Assembly: GCF_023062595.1 (NCBI RefSeq)
Contig: NZ_JALLAN010000002.1
Location: 314,099 to 378,098, forward strand
Direction: 5' to 3'
DNA length: 64,000 nucleotides
DNA from: Arthrobacter rhizosphaerae
Lineage (GTDB): Bacteria > Actinomycetota > Actinomycetes > Actinomycetales > Micrococcaceae
Below are positions 16,268 through 24,917 of this stretch, piece by piece (the first letter of the stretch is position 1; the number at the start of each line of letters is the position of its first letter). The notes below the pieces were generated by a model that saw nothing but the letters and a program-made list of their open reading frames with translations, was not told the DNA's origin and did not search any database. A program made the translations under genes and the position numbers.

Positions 16268-17923
16268 TCAAGAATCAGCGACCACCCAGGCAGTCGTATC
16301 CGCCGGAAGCATGCCCTTGACCAGCGGCCCGCTGGTGATGACGCAGTCGCCCTCGGGCGGTGTGACCGGTTCAGGGCCGAAATTGGTGATACTGTGCCAC
16401 CCGCCGGGGCGCAGGAAATGCAGCACGTCCGGGCGGGGCCCACTTACCCAGCTGAGCTTCTCGGCAGTCTGCAGCCTCTTGCGCAGCCGGAGTGCGCGCC
16501 GATAAAGCTGCAGAGTGGAATCTGGATCAGCGTCTTGGGACGCCGCGGACAAATGACCGAACCACGCTGGCTGGGGCAGGTGCGGTTGGGCCGCACTGAA
16601 TCCGAAGAAGGGGGCGTCGGTGGTCCAGGGGAGCGGAACCCTGCAGCCGTCCCGGCCCTTTTCGAGGTGCCCGGTCCGGACCCAGATGGGATCCTGCAGG
16701 ACGCTTTCAGGGAGGTCGGCTACCTCGAACAGGCCCAGTTCCTCGCCTTGGTAGAGGTAGGAGGATCCGGGCAGGGCCAGCATCAGGAGCGTTGCGGCGC
16801 GTGCCCGTGCCAGTCCCACATTTCTGTCCGGGGCAGGGGATGACCCGCCAGACAGAAGCCACGCCTGGAAGTCGATTCCGGGTGGAAGCCCATAGCGGGA
16901 GGCGTGACGGACGACGTCGTGGCTGGAAAGAACCCACGTGGAGGAGGCACCGGAGAGCCCGGCTTCCGCGAGGTTGGTGGTGATGATTGTCCGGAAAGTC
17001 TCCGGCTCCCAGTTGGCCTCGAGGAGATCGAAGTTGAAGGCTTGGCCCAGGCCTGTGGGCCTTGCATATAGCGCTCTCCGCGGGGCAGTGGGAGCCCAGG
17101 CTTCCGCGACTGCTGCCCGCGGCGGATCGTACTCGTTCAGCACCTTGCGCCACTCCGCGAAGATGATGTGGACGTCGTCGCGGTCGAATAAAGGGTCCGT
17201 GCCGTCGTCGGGCGAGACGTGGGGGTCGGACGTGGGCCTGCTCCTGAGCGGTTCAGACAGATCCTTGGCCATTCCGTGGGCGACGTCGACGCGGAATCCA
17301 TCCACTCCACGGTTCGACCAGAAACGAAGCGTAGCCAGGAAGTCCTCACGAACCTCCGGATTGTCCCAGTTGAAGTCCGGCTGCTCCGGTGTGAAGAGGT
17401 GCAGATACCACTGGCCGTCCGGCACGCGCGTCCAGGCGCTTCCGCCGAAATGTGAGAGCCAGTCCGACGGCGGCTGGGATCCGTCGGGGCCGGTTCCGTC
17501 ACGGAAAATGTAGCGCTCACGGGCCGCTGATCCCGGTGGCGCGGCGAGCGCTTCCTGGAACCAGACGTGCCGGTTGGAGGAATGGTTGGGAACAATATCC
17601 ACGATCAGGCGGATCCCCACCTGGTGGAGGGCGGCCAGCAGCTCATCGAAGTCTTCGAGCGTGCCCAACCTGGGGTCAACGTCTCTGTAGTCGTCAACGT
17701 CATAGCCTCCGTCGGCCAGCGCGGAGGGATAAAAGGGGCTCAGCCACACCGCCTCGATTCCCAGCGACTGCAGATAGGAAACCTTCGCGGTGATGCCGGG
17801 AAGGTCGCCCAAACCGTCCTCATTGGAGTCTGCGAAACTGCGGGGGTAGATCTGGTAGACGGCGGCCTGTCGCCACCAGTCGGCATCGGGACTCAGGCCA
17901 GTCTGGTGGAACTCCGCGTTCAT
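16268..17923 (-). CDS. GH13 alpha-glucosidase
   Basis: Cytoplasmic alpha-glucosidase or oligo-1,6-glucosidase of 551 residues. The GH13 regions are clear: VYQIYPRSFADSN (beta1), DIVPNHSS (region I), GFRVDVAHGM with nucleophile Asp near 212, AVAEAW with acid/base Glu near 274, and LSSHDVV with the third Asp near 337. No signal peptide. AGGGGAAA lies before ATG 17923. It is upstream of lacI and the importer on the same strand and would hydrolyse the imported sugar to glucose. No operator copy was found before this gene itself, so its link to the LacI regulon rests on position. Confidence 0.93.
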   Translation of the reverse strand: MNAEFHQTGLSPDADWWRQAAVYQIYPRSFADSNEDGLGDLPGITAKVSYLQSLGIEAVWLSPFYPSALADGGYDVDDYRDVDPRLGTLEDFDELLAALHQVGIRLIVDIVPNHSSNRHVWFQEALAAPPGSAARERYIFRDGTGPDGSQPPSDWLSHFGGSAWTRVPDGQWYLHLFTPEQPDFNWDNPEVREDFLATLRFWSNRGVDGFRVDVAHGMAKDLSEPLRSRPTSDPHVSPDDGTDPLFDRDDVHIIFAEWRKVLNEYDPPRAAVAEAWAPTAPRRALYARPTGLGQAFNFDLLEANWEPETFRTIITTNLAEAGLSGASSTWVLSSHDVVRHASRYGLPPGIDFQAWLLSGGSSPAPDRNVGLARARAATLLMLALPGSSYLYQGEELGLFEVADLPESVLQDPIWVRTGHLEKGRDGCRVPLPWTTDAPFFGFSAAQPHLPQPAWFGHLSAASQDADPDSTLQLYRRALRLRKRLQTAEKLSWVSGPRPDVLHFLRPGGWHSITNFGPEPVTPPEGDCVITSGPLVKGMLPADTTAWVVADS

Positions 17924-18197
17924 GTGATTTCCCCTGTGCTTTCAGTCGAAGGCTCCCGACCATCCTATGGCGCTGGCCCCTGCCCCTAAAGGCGCTGACG
18001 CGGTCGGTTTTCCGCAGGTTTTCGCGCGTTTTTTCCCACCTTGGGCACAGTTCGCGAACCCGATAACAAGGATCCTGCAAGGGTTCCGCAAGGATCCGGA
18101 AAGAGGCAAGCGGGAAGCCTACTCTGGAATAAACCCCCAGAGCGCAATGAGCATTTTCCCTCCTCCATATTCAGCAGGCCAAGCAGGCTACCTTTTG
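17924..18197. other. Intergenic stretch before the subtilase gene
   Basis: About 270 bases carrying divergent promoters for the GH13 and subtilase genes. ATG 18147 opens a short frame (to 18293) that is out of phase with the protease and is not protein-like. A possible -10 (TACTCT) lies at about 18119. No small gene is supported here. Confidence 0.4.
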
Positions 18198-18211
18198 AGA
18201 AGGACCCCAAA

Positions 18212-20077
18212 ATTTCCGCTCTCCGATTCCCCCGCACAGCATCCGCCGGCATTCTCACTGCCGTTCTTCTTGCCTCCTTCGCAGCGGTTGTGACGGCAGG
18301 TTCTGCCTCGGCAGCGCCGCCTCCGGTTCCCGGGACATCTCCCGTGCCAGGGGACAGCGGACGCTATCTGGTCCAGTTCGTTCCCGGAGCCGATGTTGCC
18401 GCTGAGTCCGCGGCGCTCCGGTCCCAGGGCGTCGGCGTCGGCCGTACTTTCTCGGCCGCCACCCGCGGTGCCGTCATCACGGCAACACCAGGCCAGGCAG
18501 CGGCTCTGAAGCGATCGGCGCGGGTGGCAGCAGTGGAAATCGATGCCCCTGTCAGCATCACGGAGACGCAGCAACCGGCTCCCTGGGGGCTGGACCGGAC
18601 GGATCAGCGCACTCTGCCGCTTTCCGGGGGCTACACCTACTCATCTGTAGGGGCCGGAGTCAACGCCTACGTTGTGGACTCTGGGGTCCTGGCATCGCAC
18701 GTCGAGTTCGGCGGACGGGTAACCACCGGATGGAGTGCGATTTCAGACGGGCTTGGCTCCAGTGACTGCAACGGGCACGGCACTCACGTGGCCGGAACCG
18801 TCGCCGGAAAAAACTACGGAGTCGCGAAGGCCGCCACGATAGTTCCGGTCCGGGTTTTGGATTGCTTGGGCTCGGGCTACAACTCGGATGTCATCGCCGG
18901 GCTGGACTGGGTTGCCGCCCATCACGCTCCGGGTACGCCGGCCGTGGTGAACATGAGCCTCGGCGGCTCGGTCAGCTCCATGGTGGACTCCGCCGTGCAG
19001 GGCGTGATTAACGACGGCGTCACTGCCGTGGTTGCGGCCGGGAATTCCAGCGTGGACGCGTGCAACAGTTCTCCCGCGCGTGCTCCCCAGGCCCTGACCG
19101 TTGCCGCCACCGATTCTTCAGACCGTCAAGCGTCTTTCTCCAATTTCGGAGCCTGCGTTGACCTCTACGCCCCGGGAGTGGGAATCTTGTCCGCCGGGTT
19201 CGGCTCGACGACGGCTTCTGTCACTATGAACGGGACTTCAATGGCAACCCCGCACGTTGCCGGGGTGGCAGCCGTTCTGCTCTCCCGCACCCCCTCCTCG
19301 ACTCCTGCTGATGTTGCCGCCAAGGTCCTTGCAACCGCTACCCCAGGAGTGGTGGCTGCCGCTGGTGCGGGGACTCCCAACCGGCTGCTGTTTTCAGACC
19401 CGGCACCGGCTCCCGCGCCGGCTCCCGCTCCAGTGGTTGCACCCACGGTAACTGCCTACGGCCCAGCGAAGAATGCCATGGCAGTGCCCGTGGGAAGCAA
19501 TGCCACCGCCACCTTCAGCACCGGCGTCCAAGGTGTCAGCGGCAGCACGTTCGTGCTGAAAACGGCCACGGGTGCCACGGTTCCGGCAACCGTTACCTAC
19601 AGTGCCGCCACCCGCACGGCAACTCTCGATCCCACTGCCAGTCTCGCCGCAGATCAAAAGTACACAGCCACCCTTATTGGCGGAACAACGGGCATCAGGG
19701 ATACGGCAGGCACCCCGCTGGCCACAACGTCATGGACCTTTACCACCGGGCCCGCCCCTGTCGTCATCTCCCGGACGCCGGCCCCAGGGGCCACATTCGT
19801 CCGGCGTGCCAACAACATCACCGTGACGTTCAGCGAAGCCATCCAGGGAGCCGGGACCAGCACCATAACAGTCAAAAACACAGCGACGGGGGCCCTCGTC
19901 CCGGCCAGCGTTTCCCGGTACGGCACCACCAACCAATGGATCCTCAATCCTTCCGCCTCCCTGGCGGCCAAAACGAACTACACCGTGACTGTTACAGGGG
20001 GCGCAGCTGCCATCAGGGACCTCGCGGGGAACCCTTTGTCTACGGTCAGCTGGACCTTTACCACTGGAGCATTCTGA
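18212..20077 (+). CDS. Secreted subtilase (S8) with two Ig-like domains; ATT start candidate
   Basis: Extracellular serine protease of about 621 residues. Order: signal peptide (1-34, ending GSASA), I9-type propeptide (about 45-115, GRYLVQFVPG), S8 catalytic domain with Asp in NAYVVDSGV (about 157), His in GHGTHVAG (about 192) and Ser in NGTSMATPH (about 343), a Pro-Ala linker near 400, then two SbsA-type Ig-like domains each ending SWTFTTG. No ATG, GTG, TTG or CTG lies in frame between TTG 18041 and the signal peptide. ATT 18212 has AGAAGGA (18198-18204) seven bases upstream and gives an ideal signal peptide, so it is proposed as the start. A frameshift from ATG 18147 or a TTG 18041 start are the alternatives. 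Confidence 0.88.
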   Translation: MSALRFPRTASAGILTAVLLASFAAVVTAGSASAAPPPVPGTSPVPGDSGRYLVQFVPGADVAAESAALRSQGVGVGRTFSAATRGAVITATPGQAAALKRSARVAAVEIDAPVSITETQQPAPWGLDRTDQRTLPLSGGYTYSSVGAGVNAYVVDSGVLASHVEFGGRVTTGWSAISDGLGSSDCNGHGTHVAGTVAGKNYGVAKAATIVPVRVLDCLGSGYNSDVIAGLDWVAAHHAPGTPAVVNMSLGGSVSSMVDSAVQGVINDGVTAVVAAGNSSVDACNSSPARAPQALTVAATDSSDRQASFSNFGACVDLYAPGVGILSAGFGSTTASVTMNGTSMATPHVAGVAAVLLSRTPSSTPADVAAKVLATATPGVVAAAGAGTPNRLLFSDPAPAPAPAPAPVVAPTVTAYGPAKNAMAVPVGSNATATFSTGVQGVSGSTFVLKTATGATVPATVTYSAATRTATLDPTASLAADQKYTATLIGGTTGIRDTAGTPLATTSWTFTTGPAPVVISRTPAPGATFVRRANNITVTFSEAIQGAGTSTITVKNTATGALVPASVSRYGTTNQWILNPSASLAAKTNYTVTVTGGAAAIRDLAGNPLSTVSWTFTTGAF

Positions 20078-20196
20078 GGGCTCGCCTCGCTGCCCCATGC
20101 TCTGCGATTAGCTTGGCGAATGAATCTGCTGGCCTAAAGGCTGAGCTTTGACGGAAACCGCGGGTTGGGGACTTCAGGGTGGATAGTGTGGCACGC

Positions 20197-21615
20197 ATGC
20201 AACCACTCCTGAAAGTCCTGCGGCAATGGGGCGCCCCCGCGGCGGCCGTCATCTTCTTCATGCTTTGGTGCGTGGGGGAGGCCGGTCGAATGGGGATGGG
20301 AATGCCTCAATGGACCGGAACGATCCCGCTGGCGACCATGAGTATGGCGATTGCGGTGGCAGTGTGGAAGCCCTTCCTGTCCTTGGCGCTGACGGCGGGA
20401 CTTATCCTCGGACAGCTCTTTTCGGTTGTTCCTCCCATGGAGGCAAATCATTGGGCCATCTACATTGGGTCCTTCATATCGCTGGCGTTTATTCTCTGGA
20501 CGGCTCCTACCCGCACACGCCTGGTCGCTGCCGGAGCGAACGCACTGTTTATCGGATTGATGACGTTCATGATGCTGTCGTGGCGCTACAGCGGCGGTGT
20601 TGGCTGGTTTATGCCCACGTATATGGGGGACAGGGTGACTTTTCGCTACTACGGTTGGCAGCTGTCGGCGGTATTCCTCGTGATCGCCGGCTCATGCGGG
20701 GCGGTGGGTCTCCTTTTGGCTCTCTTTGAAGAGCGGGGCAACCTGTTCCGCGCGCGCAACCTTGCACAGACAATGCTCAAGGAAACAGAAGTCGACCTTA
20801 TCGTTGAGCAGGAACGCACCCGCATAGCGCGGGATCTTCACGACGTCCTGGCCCACTCTTTGGCTGTGATTGCTGCCCAGGCGGATGGCACGAGGTATCT
20901 GAGTAAGGATCAACCGGAGGCCGTGCTCAATGCTCTGGAGAACATCGCCGTTTCCGCACGGAGCGCCCTGGTGGACGCGCAACGCGTCATCGAGGGGGTC
21001 CACGACGACGGGATGGTCACCCCCCAGCCACGTCTCAGCGATGTTGGACCGCTGGTGGAGAGAATGAAGAAGCAGGGAAGCCTCGCGGTCGAGCAGACCC
21101 AGTCGGGTGATCCGGTTGAATTGACGGCCGGCCAGCAGGTGGCACTCTTCCGGATCGTCCAGGAATGCCTGACGAACGCCCTTAAGCATGGCGGCAGGGG
21201 CACAGCCGTCAGATTGCACTTTGATTGGAGCGGGCCGGGCCTCGCAGTGAATGTGGCATCGGCGCTGCCCACAGATAATGCGCGCACGGCGGCCGGCGGA
21301 GCGCAGGAGCGGGTAGGGCGCGGCCTGCCTGGCATGAGGGAAAGGGCCCACCTTGCTGGCGGCTGGATCACTATGGGGCCGGACGGTGAGCAGTTCCGTG
21401 TCACAGTCTTCATCCCCTACGGCAAGCGGTCGGATGACTCTTCACAGCAGCAGAACCTGGAAGTACGGGCTGGCCTGGCAGCAAGGGTTGCCCCTAAAGC
21501 TGCCGGAGATTCAATAGCTGTGGAACAGGAGGAATACGTGGAAGAAACGGGGGGCGCACTGGTTGGATCGCCGTCGTCGTCCCCTTCCCTGCAGGAAGGC
21601 ACCCCAGGTGCCTGA
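20197..21615 (+). CDS. NarL-type sensor histidine kinase
   Basis: Membrane histidine kinase of about 472 residues. About five hydrophobic helices (residues 10-190) precede a HisKA_3 dimerisation domain with the phospho-acceptor His in ARDLHDVLAHSL (near 212) and an ATPase domain with LTNALKHGG and GRGLPGMRERA. A 60-residue polar tail follows. ATG 20197 is taken because TAGTGT (20184-20189) lies seven bases before it, a leaderless pattern; GTG 20179 and GTG 20188 are alternatives. The stop overlaps the response regulator start by eight bases, so the two form a two-component system. The signal is unknown. Confidence 0.88.
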   Translation: MQPLLKVLRQWGAPAAAVIFFMLWCVGEAGRMGMGMPQWTGTIPLATMSMAIAVAVWKPFLSLALTAGLILGQLFSVVPPMEANHWAIYIGSFISLAFILWTAPTRTRLVAAGANALFIGLMTFMMLSWRYSGGVGWFMPTYMGDRVTFRYYGWQLSAVFLVIAGSCGAVGLLLALFEERGNLFRARNLAQTMLKETEVDLIVEQERTRIARDLHDVLAHSLAVIAAQADGTRYLSKDQPEAVLNALENIAVSARSALVDAQRVIEGVHDDGMVTPQPRLSDVGPLVERMKKQGSLAVEQTQSGDPVELTAGQQVALFRIVQECLTNALKHGGRGTAVRLHFDWSGPGLAVNVASALPTDNARTAAGGAQERVGRGLPGMRERAHLAGGWITMGPDGEQFRVTVFIPYGKRSDDSSQQQNLEVRAGLAARVAPKAAGDSIAVEQEEYVEETGGALVGSPSSSPSLQEGTPGA

Positions 21616-22288
21616 TGCCGGCAGCCGCATCCGGGTAGCTCTGGTGGACGATCAGCCGCTCTTCCGCTCCGGTATCCGGATGCTGATCGAAAGCCAGCAT
21701 GACATGGAGATGGCAGGCGAGGCCAGCGACGGGGAAGAGGCTGTCGCCCTGGCTGCTGAAACGCCGGCTGATGTGATGTTGATGGACCTGCGCATGCCTG
21801 TCCTTGACGGTGTGTCCGCAACCCGGCGAATCATGGAACAGGCTGGAGCCGTGGGTGAAGCCATGCCGAGGATCATTGCCCTGACCACGTTCAACCGCGA
21901 TCAAGCTGTGGTGGAGGCGGTACAGGCAGGGGCGAGCGGTTATCTGTTGAAGAGTGCAGAGCCGGAGTTCCTCCTCGCGGCAATCAGGACCGTGTACTCG
22001 GGATATTCCGTGATCGCTCCGGGGTCAATCCATGATCTCTTCCAGCATGCCGCCCGGACGTTCCCCGGAGCCGGCCCGGATCTCGCCGTTCTGGAGGTGC
22101 TTTCCGCCCGGGAAAGGGACGTTTTCCTGCTTGCGTCAAAGGGTCTCGGAAACGCTGAAATCGCCGGAAGCCTCTTTATCTCAGAGGCAACGGTCAAGAC
22201 CCATTTGCGGAGTGTGCTGGACAAGCTGGAGCTGCGGACCCGGCTTCAGCTGGTGGCATTCGCTCATGAACGCCGCCTGCTGGGGTGA
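21608..22288 (+). CDS. NarL/LuxR response regulator
   Basis: A 226-residue regulator. The receiver domain (about 8-125) has DDQP, the phospho-acceptor Asp in VMLMDLRMP and the conserved Lys in GYLLKSA. The LuxR-type HTH is at about 158-215 (LSARERDVFLLASKGLGNAE, TVKTHLRSVLDKL). GTG 21608 is chosen: AGGAAGG lies about eight bases upstream and the protein starts right at the receiver fold; longer frames are out of the domain. It overlaps the kinase stop and is its cognate partner. Confidence 0.9.
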   Translation: MPDAGSRIRVALVDDQPLFRSGIRMLIESQHDMEMAGEASDGEEAVALAAETPADVMLMDLRMPVLDGVSATRRIMEQAGAVGEAMPRIIALTTFNRDQAVVEAVQAGASGYLLKSAEPEFLLAAIRTVYSGYSVIAPGSIHDLFQHAARTFPGAGPDLAVLEVLSARERDVFLLASKGLGNAEIAGSLFISEATVKTHLRSVLDKLELRTRLQLVAFAHERRLLG

Positions 22289-22380
22289 CACACTACCCCA
22301 GCACCCCTGCGGGGCATATTCTGAAGGCGGCCGGGACGCCACATCACAGGTTCCCCCACTGCCCGGTCTGAGAGGTCACC

Positions 22381-22599
22381 ATGTCTGAAAAACTGCATCT
22401 CACCCCCGAGGATGCCTTCCCCGAGGACCTCTCGGTAGTGAAGGACAAGGACCTGCAGGTCCTCGATAGCCAGATCCAGCGCCAGCTTGACTACGAATAT
22501 GTTGCCGAGGGCGGGCCTAATCCGGAGACCGAGTTCAGGCACTATGACCTCGACGAGGAGTTCGACGAGCGGGACAACCGCAACCTCAAGACGGAGTAG
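22381..22599 (+). CDS. Small acidic protein, unknown
   Basis: A 72-residue, strongly acidic soluble protein (many Asp and Glu, for example LDEEFDERDN near the C-terminus). AGAGGTCACC lies directly before ATG 22381. No family recognised and no membrane segment. It stands alone between the NarL-type regulator and the OmpR-type regulator. Codon usage is like that of its neighbours, which supports a real gene. Confidence 0.6.
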   Translation: MSEKLHLTPEDAFPEDLSVVKDKDLQVLDSQIQRQLDYEYVAEGGPNPETEFRHYDLDEEFDERDNRNLKTE

Positions 22600-22813
22600 A
22601 TGCAGTGCCTTCCGGGCGTGCGTCTTTTTGTTACCCCCGAGTCAACTAAACTGACTTTACAAATCGTGCGGCTCCAGAGGAGCTGGGCGGGTTTTGGCTG
22701 CTCTTTCTGCTGCTTCTGCATAGTCGCTGGCCTCAGGGTCCTTCATAGTGGAAACGGCTGTAGCAGAACCGGTTTTTTGTAGTATTGGGGCATCAAAAAG
22801 CGTGGGGGCGTGA

Positions 22814-23584
22814 ATGGAAGAGCGGGGCATTGCCGTGGTCGTGGAGGACGACGACGACATCAGGGATTCGCTCAGCGAAGTTTTGCAGCAATCGGGCTTC
22901 ATGGTGCACGCGACGTCGACGGGAATTGCGGGCGTTGAAGCTGTACGGCAGCACAACCCCACCGTCGTGACTGTGGATCTGGGGCTCCCCGATTTTGATG
23001 GAATCGAAGCCTCGCGGCGAATCCGCACATTCAGCGATGCCTACCTGATCATCGTCATGGGACGACTGGACGAAGCCGACGCACTCCTGAGTTTCGAAGC
23101 CGGGGCCGACGACTACCTCACTACCCCTTTCCGGCCCAGGGAATTGAGGGCACGCATTGCCGCCATGCTTCGTCGGCCGCGCCGGTTCCATCCACCACAA
23201 CCGGCAGTTCCAGGGCTGCCGGCCCCTTCACTGCCTTTGCGGCCAGAACCCCTCCCCGCAGGGTGTTTTGAGCACAACGGGCTGATCGTGGACGAGGGCA
23301 GGCGGACGGCGAAAGTCGACGGCCGGGCGGTCAGCCTGACCCGTACACAGTTCGACCTCCTGCTGGCCATCATGGAAGGCGGACGCCTTGTCCAGACGAG
23401 AGCGGACCTGGTGAGGCGGGTCCGGAATCAAACGGCCGCGGCATCTTTTGTTTCCGTGGCCGATGAACATGCCATTGAAGTGCATATGGGAAACCTTCGG
23501 AAACAGCTGGCCGACGATTTCCGTGCCCCCCGCTGGGTGGAAACGGTCCGGGGAATCGGCTACCGGCTGGGGCGCGCACGTTAG
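22814..23584 (+). CDS. OmpR-type response regulator with atypical receiver
   Basis: A 256-residue regulator with a receiver domain (about 7-120) and a winged-helix DNA-binding domain (about 155-255: VSLTRTQFDLLLAIMEGG, VETVRGIGYRLGRAR). The acidic pair EDDDD and the acceptor Asp in VTVDLGLPDFDG are present, but the conserved Lys of the KPF motif is Thr (DYLTTPF) and the switch Thr/Ser region reads IIVMGRLDE. No histidine kinase adjoins it. It may work without classic phosphorylation or by a modified switch. ATG 22814 has only GGGGGCG upstream. It is convergent with the HtrA gene. Confidence 0.88.
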   Translation: MEERGIAVVVEDDDDIRDSLSEVLQQSGFMVHATSTGIAGVEAVRQHNPTVVTVDLGLPDFDGIEASRRIRTFSDAYLIIVMGRLDEADALLSFEAGADDYLTTPFRPRELRARIAAMLRRPRRFHPPQPAVPGLPAPSLPLRPEPLPAGCFEHNGLIVDEGRRTAKVDGRAVSLTRTQFDLLLAIMEGGRLVQTRADLVRRVRNQTAAASFVSVADEHAIEVHMGNLRKQLADDFRAPRWVETVRGIGYRLGRAR

Positions 23585-23637
23585 CCTCTCCGCTTTAGGG
23601 CCGCACTGCACTGAGATCCAGCCTGTATGGACAGATT

Positions 23638-24768
23638 CTATTCAGAGGGACGCTCGCTGAGCTGGACTTTGGCTTCCTGGCCCTGGTTGTCACGGTTGAA
23701 CGAAACGGTGACCGTCTGGCCGGGATCGAGGCCACGAAGAGCCGCCAGCAGGTCTTCGGGAGCAGAGAGTTCTTTCCCCTCAACGGTGAGGAGTACGTCG
23801 CCGGGTTCGATTCCCGCATCATCAGCGGGGCCGCCGTCGGCTATGGACATGACCAGGACGCCGTTGGTGTCCCGGATGCCCAGCCTCTCGGCGATCTGGG
23901 GGGTCAGCTGGCCTGGAGTCAGGCCAATAAAAGCGTGCTCAGCGCGTCCGGTTTCCTTCAGCTGCCCGGCAACCTCCACTGCCGTTGCCGCAGGAATCGC
24001 AAAGCCCAGGGCAACAGCACCTGCCTGCGGCGGGATATAAGCCTCGCTGATCCCTATCACTTGCCCTCGTGAATTGACCACGGCGCCGCCGGAGTTCCCG
24101 GGGCTGATGGGTGCATCGGTCTGGATGAGGTCCACCAGGGACTGGCTGCTGGCTGCCGATCCGGGGATGGAGCGGTGAAGTCCGGAAATAATCCCCGCAG
24201 TGACAGTACTTTCGAATCCCAACGGGGAGCCGATCACTACAGCCGTCTCGCCCACACGAGGCAGCTCTTTCTGGAATTCCGGCACGGGGAGTCCTGTGCG
24301 GTCAGTCTGGACCAGGGCGAGATCGGAAATTGGATCAGCGGCCCTGACTGTACCCCGAACCCTCTGACCATCAGCGAAACCGACCTCAACTTCCGGGTTT
24401 CCCCGCACGACGTGTTCGTTGGTCAGAATCAGTCCGTCTCCGTCGTAGACCACCCCGCTGCCCACGCCCTCACCGGCAAAGATCGTCACTACGGACGGTG
24501 CCAGCTCTTCGACAATCCGGGTGATGTCCAGCTGCTGACTGCCCTGTTGGTTGCCTCCCTGGTTGCCTTGCTGGTTGCCTTGCTCGTTGCCTCCGGGGGA
24601 CGGGGCGGGTGATGGGGTTTGTCCCGTGACAGCCGGCGTCGAGGGAGTGGGTTCGGGGCCTCCCTCCATCCCCGTGCAGGAGCAGAGCGAAGCGATGGTC
24701 AACGCGGCGAGCCCGGCAAGGCAAGAGCGGAAAAACGTCGGTGCCGCCACTCGGGGGAAGGGTCTCAT
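23638..24768 (-). CDS. HtrA/DegP-like serine protease lipoprotein
   Basis: Envelope protease of 376 residues. A signal peptide ends at the lipobox SLCSC, followed by a low-complexity linker (Gly-Asn-Gln rich, residues 50-80). The trypsin-like domain has His in LTNEHVV, Asp in ISDLALV and Ser in SPGNSGGAV; one PDZ domain follows (about 285-370, GIEPGDVLLTVEG). ATG 24768 has GGAAAGG seven bases before it and starts at the signal peptide. It is divergent from the Ser/Thr kinase gene with 149 bases between. Such proteins degrade or chaperone misfolded secreted proteins. The Asn-Gln repeat region is encoded by tandem codon repeats. Confidence 0.92.
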   Translation of the reverse strand: MRPFPRVAAPTFFRSCLAGLAALTIASLCSCTGMEGGPEPTPSTPAVTGQTPSPAPSPGGNEQGNQQGNQGGNQQGSQQLDITRIVEELAPSVVTIFAGEGVGSGVVYDGDGLILTNEHVVRGNPEVEVGFADGQRVRGTVRAADPISDLALVQTDRTGLPVPEFQKELPRVGETAVVIGSPLGFESTVTAGIISGLHRSIPGSAASSQSLVDLIQTDAPISPGNSGGAVVNSRGQVIGISEAYIPPQAGAVALGFAIPAATAVEVAGQLKETGRAEHAFIGLTPGQLTPQIAERLGIRDTNGVLVMSIADGGPADDAGIEPGDVLLTVEGKELSAPEDLLAALRGLDPGQTVTVSFNRDNQGQEAKVQLSERPSE

Positions 24769-24917
24769 TGGACAGCCTTTCCAGTGCATTCTCTCCAGAT
24801 TTCAACCGTATCTCTCACGGGGTGGGCGGGAACAGTGGTGATTTGCAACAATTAATCAGTATGCTTATGAATTGGGGGAGACGAGCCTGGCTGCTGCATT
24901 GAACGAAAGCTGTGAAC

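Noticed and set aside
17967..18293. 108-codon frame overlapping the subtilase start
   Set aside because: Low-complexity Pro/Leu/Ser sequence out of phase with the protease; kept only as one end of a possible frameshift model.
22600..22782. 60-codon frame between the small acidic protein and the OmpR-type regulator
   Set aside because: Starts directly at the previous stop, no ribosome site, odd composition; the region is better seen as promoter.
24540..24600. Tandem repeats inside the HtrA-like gene taken as a CRISPR or satellite
   Set aside because: They encode the Gly-Asn-Gln linker of the lipoprotein in frame; there are no spacers.
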